Assembly: GCA_037176725.1 (NCBI GenBank)
Contig: JAZBRS010000029.1
Span: 122,669,001-122,733,000, forward strand
From: Posidonia oceanica
Taxonomy: Eukaryota > Streptophyta > Magnoliopsida > Alismatales > Posidoniaceae
DNA: 64,000 nucleotides
Direction of reading: 5' to 3'
Part shown: one piece after another, positions 22,131-32,137 of the stretch
Position numbering within the stretch: position 1 is the first letter of the stretch
How the letters are laid out: every line of letters begins with the position of its first letter
Notes under the pieces: generated by a model
Told to the model about the DNA's origin: nothing
Seen by the model: the letters and a program-made list of their open reading frames with translations, nothing else
Databases searched by the model: none
Program-made: the position numbers and the translations under genes

Positions 22131-24092
22131 TTGAGGTAACACGAGTTGACCGACTCAGACTGTCCAACCTGGTCCATGTCCTCAAGAACTGCTGCACCAC
22201 CCGAGAATGTTTTCTTGACCATAAAAGGGTCGCGCCAGTTGGGTCGGAATTTGCCTCGACCGTTAGGTAAGTGAATGGCTCGTAGAACGAGGTCCCCTGG
22301 TTGGAAGCTTTTGGGCTGAACTTTCTTCAAGTATGCTCTGGCCATCCGCTTTTGGTAACAATGAGCATTGTGCATAGCTTGCAGTCTACGCTCGTCAATC
22401 AGGTTCAGCTGAACGCAGCGGTCTTCGACCCATTCTGCCTCCTCCAGCTCAGCTTCTCGTAGGATCCGCAGTGAGGGGATCTCTACTTCGACAGGCAGCA
22501 CTGCCTCCATGCCGTACACCAACGAGTACGGGGTTGCTCCTGTCGAGGTCCGGACTGATGTCCTGTACGCCCAGAGTGTGTACAGAAGCTTGTCATGCCA
22601 GTCCTTATGGGTTTCCGCCATCTTCTTCATGATCTTCACAATGTTCTTGTTGGCAGACTCCACTGCTCCGTTCATCTACAGCCGATAGGGCGAGGACCTA
22701 TGATGCTTGATCTTGAGGTTTTGTAAGTACTCCTCGACCCTCTTGGCAATGAAGTTCGTGCTGTTATCAGAGATTAGGGAGTGTGGGACCCCATACCGGG
22801 TGACGATATTGTTTTTGATAAATTTCTTTGTCGCCGTGGCTGTGACAACCTTGTAGGAGGCCGCTTTCATCCACTTAGTGAAGTAGTCGATCGCCACCAG
22901 AATGAAGTGATGACCATTTGAAGCAGTAGGATGTATAGCACTGATGACATCAATCCCCAAGGTGGAGAAGGGCCATGGCGATGACATGTTGTGTAGCTGC
23001 TGTGGGGGAGCACGAATAAAGTTACCATGTATCTGGCAGTTATGGCATTTACGCACAAACTGGCAGTAGTCTGCTTCCATGGTTGACCAGAAGTAGCCTT
23101 GGAGCATAATCTTCTTGGCCAGAAGGATGTTGTTCATATGAGGGCCATAGGTCCCTGCATGTACTTGAAGCATCAACGTGTCAGCTTCCGACTTGTTTAG
23201 GCAGCGTAGGAGCATCTGGTTGTATGATCTTCTGTATAACTGCCCTGCTCCTAACACATCCTTCGACGCCAGACGCACCAAAGTTCTTATATCTACTGCT
23301 GAGGTGCCAGGTGGGAGGCTGCCAGATTCCAGGAAGACCTTGATGTCATGGTACCATGGCTATTCATCTGCTGGATCTGCCTCTTCTATACTCATGCAAT
23401 GCGCAGGGTGCTCCATGCGGGTAATTAATACATCCACTGCACGGTCTTCAGGTATGCTGAGCCAGGACGCTAGGGTTGCTAGTGCATCTGCATATGCGTT
23501 CCTTGCCCTGTTCATGTACGTGAAGCAGATGCTTTCAAATTCTTCTATCAGCTTTAGCAGGTGTTCGTGATATGGCTCAAGCTTTGGATCTTTTGTCTTC
23601 CAGTCGCCATTCACTTGAGAGATCACTAACATGGCATCGCCGTGCACATGCAGCTTTTGCGCCTCGTGCTCGAGTGCAACCTTCAATCCCAGGATGCATG
23701 CTTCATACTCTGCTTCATTGTTCGTGCATTTGAAGGTTAGCTTCCTCGCAAAGGGGATCATCTATCCCTGCGGCGTTGTCAGCTCTGCACCTATGCCTCG
23801 GCCCTTCTTGTTGATAGCGCCATCAAAGTACAGCTGCCACTACTCCTGGTCTTCAGGGTCCTTCTCATTAGAGTCCTCCATTGCAAAATGGATCTGGAGA
23901 GGCTAGTACTCCGGCAAGGGAATGTCAGCAAGATGATCTGCTATGGCTTGACCCTTCATGGATCTCTACATAACGAAGGTGATGTCGTACTGAGACAACA
24001 ACACCTGCCACTTAACACATCTGTCCACCATGGCCAGCTTCTAGAAGAGGAACTTGATGGGGTCATGCCGGCATAAGAGTTGAACTGGGTAC
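22131..24092 (-). pseudogene. pol: Element B pol fragment: RNase H end, archaeal-type RNase H, integrase
   Basis: Read on the minus strand, 24092-23960 is the carboxy end of the first RNase H ('KWQVLLSQYDIT'). About 23880-23400 is the archaeal-type RNase H with 'NNEAEYEACILGLKVALEH' and 'VHGDAMLVISQVNGDW'. 23280-22131 is integrase with 'KCHNCQIHGN' (zinc-binding part), 'LGIDVISAIHP' and 'SDNSTNF' (first two acidic residues) and 'MNGAVESANKN' (third). Stops are TAG at three places (near 23762, 23360 and 22676) where E has CAG Gln codons. The second catalytic region reads DNST rather than DNGT. D interrupts the gene upstream at 24093 and C downstream at 22131. Similarity to the E integrase is very high. 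Confidence 0.9.
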
Positions 24093-25515
24093 TGTAGATA
24101 TCATATTTTCGCATTTCTGAGAGCTCTTCTGAAGATAGAAACCTTGAGGCACCCCAAATCTTGTGCCTAAGTTTTGATAGCACATCTTCCAAATGTTCCT
24201 TGATTTCTTCAAAGCATCACTTGATCCTACCTTGACTCACATTGTTGGCTGTGGCAGAGCTAACTCACTCAGGCTCGTGGCAAGTCCGAGTACCCTGGGT
24301 ATCCTTTATTTCTACTCAGATTCGTTGCAGATTTGAGTTAACAGAGATGCCTTCTTGATTTCATAGACTATCTGTAGTTTCCCGGCCTTCTATCTTGTTT
24401 TCTCTACCCAAAACCCAGAAAGTAGGGCGAGAAATGATCTGAGCTTGCTAGTTGCCAGCTGGAGAGGCGACTCATTCAGTTGCCAGCTTAGGAGGCGACT
24501 AAGTCAGTTGCCAGCTGTGGAAGCAACCAAGTCAGCTGCCATCTGTGGAGGCAACCAACCTAGGCGCGAACTCAATTGGCGACTAAGAGGTCGTGGAACT
24601 GCAGCAGTTATCTCCCACGATCCTCAACTGTTAGGCGTCAACTCAACCGGCGACTAATGATCATGGCCTCCTTTGAACCGCTTTTCCATAGTTGTTTCCG
24701 ACGATCCCTCTCAACCCTTAGGCGCCAACTCAACCAGCGACTAAGCGGTCGTGGAACTGCAGTGGTTGTCTCCCACGATCCTCAAACATTAGGCGCCAGC
24801 TCAACCGGCGACTAATGATCGTGGCCCTCCTTGAACCACTTTTCCACGGTTATTTCCCACGACCCCCTCGACCGTTAGGCGCCAACCCAACCGGCGGCTG
24901 ACAGTCGTGGCCTCGTTCTCGGGTTTTTCCACATTTGACTGGGCGGTTGCTAGCCTTAGTCGCCAACTCAACAGGCGACTAACCCTAACTGCCACTTTTC
25001 TTCTAGAATTTCTGAATTCCAACCATCCTCACCCCTAGAGTCTATAAATAGACCCCTTAGGCCAGTGGTTTAAGGGTCAGAATTTTTGAGAGAGGAATCT
25101 CCCCTTAGGTTAGTGGTTTGAGGGTCAGAATTTTGAGAAGAGGAATCACCCTGTCAGTGTTTAGTCTCCACCTTCAAGAGCTAGAGTCTTCAACCCAGAA
25201 GCTCTATCTCCCACCTTCAGAAGAGGGAAACCCAATTCCCATCTTCATTCCAGAGATTCCCAGCAACGCTGGAGCTCCGACCGTGCCTCCTTTCAACTTC
25301 ATTGCATTCAGCATAAGGGTGAAAGGGAGTATCTTCCTCCAATCTACTTATTCATTACATTTCTTTTTACATTCCTTAGCATAGGACCCATAGCATATGT
25401 ATGCAGGGAACAACCCTTGGTTAGTATTTGCTTCTTTTAGTCATGTTGTTTCGTTTACTTCTGTTGCTGACTACTACACTCGGACTAATCTAGATCTTTT
25501 TCATTTTGTTTTGAA
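24093..25515 (+). repeat. 5' LTR of element D, first part (interrupted by E)
   Basis: It starts TGTAGATATCATATTTTCGC, a relative of the C LTR, inside the RNase H of B. The left TSD candidate is GGTAC (24088-24092). 24,450-24,990 holds more GGCGCC/GGCGAC and CCACGATC-type modules than C, which explains the longer LTR (about 1.62 kb in all). A TATA box lies at 25043-25050. The sequence breaks at 'tgaag' where E begins and resumes at 51215. Confidence 0.9.
25043..25050 (+). promoter_or_regulatory. TATA box of the D LTR
   Basis: TATAAATA in GTCTATAAATAGACC, the same context as in both C LTRs. Confidence 0.72.
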
Positions 25516-28500
25516 GTGTTGACACCCCATTTTGACAGGCTGGATCGTTTGGAGCCTTCCGGTGGCTGCTGGACCCGAATCTAGACCCAAATCCACACCT
25601 TCCTCTCCTTCTTTCCCTTCAAAACAAGCCCAAATTCAACCTAGGATTACCCCCCTTTCCTGAACCTGAAAACCCACCAAAATCCATAGGAAAACTCACC
25701 CCTGATGACTTAGTAAATCCACCAAAAAGCCTGCAAAAATTCAAACCAGACCCCTCCCAAAAACCCTAGGAAACTTAGGCAAAAATACCCTTTTTCTACA
25801 CCTCAAAACCCCTCCAAAACTTCCTCAAAACCAAACCAAAACTCCGGGACCAAAACTCAAAACCCTAGACCCCACACCTGCCAATTTTCACCCCTTTCCG
25901 AGACTCCTAAGACCCCCTTTTGCTTGGATTATCGTTTTCTCTCTCCGGGATTATCGTTTTCTCTCTCCTCTCTCTCTCCTGATTATCGTCTCCCTTTTCA
26001 TCCCCTTCTTGCCCTTTCTCTGGCTTGGCTGTGGGTCCCCTTTGTACTCTTATCCCTTCTCTATCTTATTCCTATTTTTATTTTATTTTTAACATTTTTC
26101 CTGAATTTTAAAAATCTTTTCCCTCAAACCTATCTCTTTCCCCTTTTATTCTCCTTTTTCCCCTTTTCTTCTTATTTTCCTTTTCTTCCTTCTCTCTTTT
26201 GCAAAAACCCATAAAAATCCTTAAAAATCTGTAAAACCCCAAAACATAAAAGAAACAAATCAGAATTCCAAGAAAAGCAACTAAAAAACATTAAACAAAT
26301 GATTAAAAACTCAAACTTAACTAAATCAAGCTAAAAAGAAAACCAAGCATGCAAACTAAAAAATGCAAAACAAACTAAAAGAAAATACTGTAAAATCAAG
26401 TAAAAAACTGAAATAAAGTCAGAATCTACCAAGAATAAAAACCCCACTAAAAGAATTAAAAAACAAACCCTAAAGAGAAGAATTAAAAATCAAACAATAA
26501 AACAAGTAATTAAAGGAGGTAAAAGACTTAACCTAATAAACATAAGAAAGAAACAGCATAAGAACTTAATTAAAAAAGGAAAAAGAAAATACAGTTAAAA
26601 GACTTAAAACACTTAATCAAACCAGAAAAATCCAACTAAAAAACATCAAGAAGAATTAACAAATAAAAATCAAAAACATAGTTCAAAAGACTTAAGGAAG
26701 AAAAACATAAAAGACTAGAACTAAAAAGCCCAAAACCCACTCTAATTAATATAAAAATAAATCCTAAAAATCCTAATTAACATCCTAAAATACTTAACAA
26801 GAAAACACAATTTTAAAAACAATTTAAAAAGATTTAACCAACACCTAATCAAGTGGAAAACAAATTAAAAATAAAATAAAACCCTAAAACCCTAATCAAG
26901 CCCAAAACACACTAATTAACCTAAAAACAGTCATTAAAAAAAATCCAATTAAACATCTAACCTACAACCCAAGTCATCTAATATTTTTATTTATTTTTAT
27001 CTTTTTTATTTTATTTTATTTTATTTTATTTCCCTCCTTCTTTCCATCTTTCTTTCTTTCTTCCTTTTTATCTTCTCCTTTCTTCCTTACTGGGCTCATC
27101 AGCCCGTTTTCCTTTATTTCCTTTTTTTCAAAATCTTCAGCCGGGCCCGCAGCTACAGCACCTTCTTCCTCCTTCCCTCCTCCTGCCAGCAGCTACAGTA
27201 GTCGCTGGCCTGCCATTCTGCCCGACCTGCCACCTTCTGCTCGAGCCGGACGGGCACGCGCCGAACTTCGTCCGTGCTCCTGCCATCACCCCTCCTCGGC
27301 ATTCAATTGCCGCAGGCCTGCAAAACTAGGGAGAGAAGTCATCAGAATCGATGGCAGAAAGGAGGGGGATTCAGGCCTAAAAACGGGAGGGAATAGAGAG
27401 GAGAAAAGACCAGAGTTGATCCCGGAAGAGAGGGGGGCATTCCAGAGCAATCCCAGCGAGTGATAGAGCCATTCTTCCCCAGAAATCCACCGAGAGTTTC
27501 AGACCTTCCGCCTCTTCCATCGACAGCAAACCAGAGCCCGAATCTCCTCCAGAACAACCCAGAATTCACTCCCCAATCTCACCCAAGCCACCTGCAACTC
27601 CTCCCTTCCTTCCTACAGAGAAACCAACCCGCATTTCGCCGGAATCCACCTGAAATCCAGACCGAACCCAACTCTCATCCCTTCTGGAATTCCCCGCACT
27701 CCAGTCCACCACATCCTCCCAAACTTTGCCCAGACACTCGCCAAGACTCCACCTTCCAGAGCCACCCAACCTTCAACCTTCTCCCCAACCACAGACGAAA
27801 TGCCCCACTACAAACACTTTGTTCCAGTTCTGCCCAGATTTCACTCCACCGGCAAACTTCACTCACAGCCTCCATAGACCTAACCTGACCCTCCAAACAC
27901 CATCACCGAACCTCCAGCTACCTCCCCGAAGCCCCCGCTCGATCCAAAGAGCGACAGACGGCCCTCCCCACCTCAGGCGACGCCATCTGCACCCATTTCA
28001 GCCGCTTGCTCTTCCGATCGCCGAACCTCCGCTCCGGGCACTCAGAAAGCTCCGGAGGATCGCGTGGAGCCGATCCCAACCCTCGCGAGCAGCCAACGAC
28101 GTCCGCAGCAACCGGACGACCACCTCCGGCAACTGCAGAATCCTCCTGGGTCGGGAGGACACCTCAGCCGCCCAAACAGGTAACCGCTAACCTCCTTGGC
28201 TCCCTCTCCCTCCTCTGATGCTTCTCCGCCGATCAGAGCCAGCTCTCCGGCCCTCCTGCTCCAACTGCGTCTCGCCAGTCCGACCTTCGTCTCCGGCGCC
28301 GGTCACCTGTCTCCCGGGCGCTCCAGCCACTGGAACGCTGCTCCGACACCCTCCAGGGCTCCGCACGGTCGCCGACAGTCCCCTCCGCCCTCCTGCGCGT
28401 CTGCGAGCGCCCTGGGCCGGCGGTGTTGAGCTCCGGCGGTCTCTGCTACAGTACCTCCCCACCGCCGGCAAAGCACTGTTCATTTATTTCTCTGTTAATA

Positions 28501-30753
28501 TAGTTTTAGGTGTGAATATTGCAGATCTGGTTTAAGTTATTTCATTTTTACGTTTTAGTCCTCTGTTCATTTAATGTGTTTAGTTTTTAATTAAAAACCA
28601 TGCTAAATTGTAGCTGTTATTCATGCTTTTCTGTATTTGCAATCTAGTCCATTTACTGTGCTGCTTAGTTATAAAATTTTATGCTTTGGTCCCTCTGCTT
28701 TCCACTATTGCACTTAGGTTCTGTTTTAAATCAATCTATTTAATTGCATGTATTTTACCATATCAAATTGCATTCTGGCCCCCTGCATGTTTCTGATTTT
28801 GCATGTAGATCCATGCACTGTAGGAACTTAGCTTTTATTTTCTTATTTTGCATACTGCATTGCATTTTTTACCTTCTGCCTTTGCATATTTGCATTTAGG
28901 TCCATTTTAAATGGACAGTAACTCTTGCATGCATTTTTAGCTTATTGCATTGCATTTTTTGACCCTGTTCTTTTTAAAAATTGCACTGTGGTCCTGTCCC
29001 TTATTTTTCAGAGCATGTTTTCCATATAAAATTGCATTTTTGACCCTTGCATGATTTAAAAATCACACATAGGTCCTTGCATCTCTTCAAAACCATATAA
29101 AAAGACTGTTTTGCCCCTAAGTTGCATTTTGACTCCTATGCTTGCAAAAATTGCATGTAGGCCCTCCACTTGCATTCCCGGACTCCCTAGAGCCCCTGTT
29201 TTCTGGAAAATTTGCATTTTAGCCCCTTTCTTTCTTCAAAAATGCTTTTGAATCCCTGTTCTTTCCGAATTGTCTTTCTTTGTCTTTTCTTGCTTTGCAT
29301 GCATTCTGCATTCATTTAATCTTGCATTTTAGCTCTCCTTTGCATACACTAAACACTTTTAACTCCCCTTCACTTGGGAGGACCTTCAGCACACCCCTAG
29401 GACCCCCTGAATACCTAGATTTGCTCTTCTCCCCTGTTCTGGCCCTTCTGCTCCGAAGCTGCGATATCTTTCAATCCGACCGTCGGATCTCCTCAAGTAA
29501 GCTGCCCAGGCGACCGCAGCAAAGCGCTCTTCAGCATAGACCAAGCAGATCTCCGATCAGACTCCCGGATCTCCAGGTATGCCCTCCTGAACCCCTGCAC
29601 CGCATTCATTTGCACGCCATTTGCACCGTTTTGCGTGCCCTTTAGTTTTTTCGCCTCGTTTTGCGTGCAGTCTTGTTTTCTCACACCGTTTTACGTGCCG
29701 CTTCTTTGCCTTGCACCGTTTTGCGTGCCCTTTAGTTTTTTCGCCTCGTTTTGCATGCAGTCTTGTTTTCTCGCCCCGTTTTGCGTGCTGCTTCTTCGTC
29801 TTGCACCGTTTTGCGTGCCCTTTAGTTTTCTCGCCTCGTTTTGCGTGCAGTCTTGTTCTCTCGCACCGTCTTGCGTGCCCTTTCGTTTTCTCGTCTTGTC
29901 TTGCGTGCCCTTGTTTTCTTGCCCAGTTTTGCGCCCTTCTTTCGTTTTCCGCACCGTTTTGCGTTCTTGTTCCGTTCCTTGCATCATTGGCATGTCAACC
30001 TTGTTTTCGCATCTTTTCGCATCCTTGTTTCGTTCCTCGCACTGTTTTACGCCGTTTCCTCTTGCATGTCACTTGCATTGCCTGTTTTCCCTGCTGTTTT
30101 GTTTTATCGCCCGCATTTGCATATAGGGTAGTGATGCTTACTGTCCGGAGTTCTCACGAGCCAGGTTTCGCCCGGTTCGGAACACAGACAGCGTTGCTGA
30201 GCGCTTAGATTGCACGTTTACTTCTTTGCATTGTCTTTTATCACTTAGCGCACACCTTTGAGCATTTAGACAGGCATTCATTGGCACTTAGGCATTCAGA
30301 GTCTGCATTTCCCTGCATATGCGAGCGTAAGCCTAGAAAGACCGATTCTCGGGCGTGTCGGGGGTGCCTAACACCTTCCCCGTGCGTAACAGGAGTCCTT
30401 ACCCTCTCTAGGCCCGCAATGACCATATTGCCCTTGTCCTAGGCATGAGTCACATCATTTGCATTCATTTGCATTTCATTTCTTTTTGCATTGCCCTGCA
30501 TTGCATCTTTTGCTTGGTTTTGCGTGATTATTCACGCATTTCCCCGGTTTTCCTCGTCTTTCGATTTAATAGACTTGGTGGCGACTCCGATTTTGTCTTA
30601 TCTTCTTCTTTTCTTCCCCTTTTTCCCTCTTTTAAATGTTTTCGAGTTAGGTCTTCCTTCTCGGACATAGCCGCTAATAGTGAGCCTGATTCCGATCGGT
30701 GCACGCGAGCTTTGGCATCGTGCATGGACGATCCGAACACTGGGATTACTACA
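25516..30753 (+). repeat. 5' LTR of element E (5.24 kb)
   Basis: Sections in order: CT-rich start; A-rich block (26,200-26,990); pyrimidine run; GC- and C-rich island (27,120-28,480) giving Pro-rich ORFs; a T-rich part (28,540-29,300) with repeated 'ttgcatttt...ggtcc' phrases; a tandem block (29,610-29,990); the conserved block 'cttactgtccggagttc' at 30,140; the 'gggggtgcctaacaccttcccc' type block near 30,360; and the U5 end. A donor-like GTAACC lies at 28180 after the GC island. No ORF in it looks like a true gene, since each is compositional. Confidence 0.95.
29610..29990 (+). repeat. Tandem TTTTGCGTGC repeats in the E 5' LTR (also 50065-50440)
   Basis: A core 'ccgttttgcgtgcc' recurs about every 25-35 bp, roughly a dozen times, within a loose ~90-bp higher-order unit. 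The F LTR has a related 'tcgttttccgtg' series at 54,740-54,905, so the block is an old LTR feature. Overlapping Phe/Cys-rich ORFs are artefacts. Confidence 0.85.
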
Positions 30754-30754
30754 G

Positions 30755-30772
30755 TGGCGACTCCGCTGGGGA
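30755..30772 (+). other. Primer binding site of element E
   Basis: TGGCGACTCCGCTGGGGA begins 1 bp after the LTR end. It would pair with a tRNA ending TCCCCAGCGGAGTCGCCA. This style of PBS is seen in Tat/Ogre elements, usually assigned to tRNA-Arg; the assignment here is from family knowledge. A 12-nt copy of its start lies inside the LTR at 30578-30589. Confidence 0.85.
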
Positions 30773-32137
30773 TACTAGACTCCGGCTTTCGCCTCCGCTT
30801 TCGCTCGCTTGCTTTGCTTTCTTTGTTTGCCGTTATGCCCTTTGCCTTACTTTTGCTTTGCTTGTCTGCCTGTCTGTTTGCCTTTGTGTTTCCTTTGCCT
30901 GTTTTGCTCTTTTTCCTGTGCAAACACCTAGCAAGTCGCCTTGTGGTTACTTCGCTTAGGTTTTGCCCCCCCTTTCGGCTGCTTTCGCCTTAGTTTTGCT
31001 GTGCCTTGCTCCGCTTTGTCTAATATGCTTGTTTGCTTGCATTTTCTTTGTCCCTGTCTTTATTTGTCTTGCAGCTTACTTGTCTTTACTTTCCTTGCCT
31101 TATTTGCTTATTATTGCTCTATTTCCTGCATAACACATGTCTACATACCTGCTTGGCAATAATACTTGCTTTTTGAATGATGAATGCTTCCTTTTACACA
31201 CCTGCTATGTCACTACGCACGCACATGCCTTGCATACATGCCTTTTGACTTGATGAATGTTTTTTTCTTCTTCACCATTATGCTCACAAACACTTGCACA
31301 TGCCATGCACATGCCTTTTGTTGTGTTGTATGATTGTTTGCTTGCCATGCTTGACTGATTTCCTTCCCTTTCACACTTGCCATGCTTAGGATAGTAGAAA
31401 CTTGTTTGCTCTCCCCATGGCTAACTAAAAACCGCAAGTAAAAAGAACTCCTAGGAGCAACTAGAGACTCTGAACAATCCTTCACTCCCTCTGGTTAATA
31501 AAATGCGCAAGATAAAAGACTTTAATCATTTGCATAAGCATCATATAGGGCATGCATTATTCTCCTCTGAGTCCACCTACTAGTCTGCGAAGGACGGTTC
31601 CGGCTTCTCACCCCGATGCTTTGGCATGGTGTGAGTCAGTCGGTCTGTCCCCCCTTGTCCGGGGTCGTGTCGGTGTTAGTGGAGGGTACCACCCATGCTT
31701 TGGCGGGGTAGAGGCCACCAACGCACCACCCTGTCATTACCTGAGCTTTGGGCCGGGAGTTAGAAAGGGAGCCTACTTTTCTGACTCGAGTCGGTGACCC
31801 GTACACTTGTGATACCTGGAGTAGACTACCTATCAGGAAACACTAGATTGGTGAAAGAGAGCATGCTAGAAAGCATACATGTCATTCATGCCATAACTTA
31901 ATGCATTTTGCATTTCTTCTTCTTCTAACCCTAGTTTCCTGTTGTGTCTTTAACAGAGTTCAGCAAGCGATCTCCTTAGCTGGAGCTCGGGTCTTTCCTT
32001 TGCTGACATCTCTGCTGAGACACCTGTGCTCGACCATCCTTTTATCTGAGCTACTCGTCTTTGCGAGCATAGCTCCTCGTAGAGCCCGTCCCCTTTTCCC
32101 TCGTCGCAACCCCGTTTTGACTCGCTCTCGGTCAGCG
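30773..32137 (+). other. Leader of element E
   Basis: T-rich, non-coding, with repeated 'cttgc' and 'catgcc' phrases. An open frame runs into gag from the ATG at 31901 and would give a hydrophobic amino end. I prefer the later ATG at 32138 (Met-Ala-Gln-Arg-Thr), because gag normally starts without such a segment. Confidence 0.6.

Larger units (their letters stand above)
5812..24092 (-). mobile_element. Element B: Tat/Ogre-type retrotransposon, minus strand, interrupted by C and D
   Basis: Reading on the minus strand from 24092 leftward: the end of RNase H, archaeal-type RNase H, integrase (cut by C at 22131/12790), a non-coding spacer, a DUF7745-like pseudogene, a short tandem array, PPT and 3' LTR. 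D begins at 24093 within the RNase H coding sequence, so RT, protease, gag and the 5' LTR of B must lie right of the window. The likely left TSD is CTTAT (5807-5811), unconfirmed because the other end is not visible. Integrase and RNase H match E closely, but the LTR differs. Confidence 0.88.

Noticed and set aside
26880..26900. Telomere-like CCCTAA words
   Set aside because: Only isolated copies (AAACCCTAAAACCCTAA) in an A-rich LTR segment, not a telomeric array.
27460..28535. Pro/Ser-rich ORFs in the E 5' LTR, with copies at 47,672-48,990
   Set aside because: They follow the C-rich composition of the LTR, overlap in several frames, and have no recognisable domain.
29621..30208. Phe/Cys-rich ORFs resembling a membrane protein, with copies near 50,076-50,664
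   Set aside because: Produced by the TTTTGCGTGC tandem block, and open in three frames.
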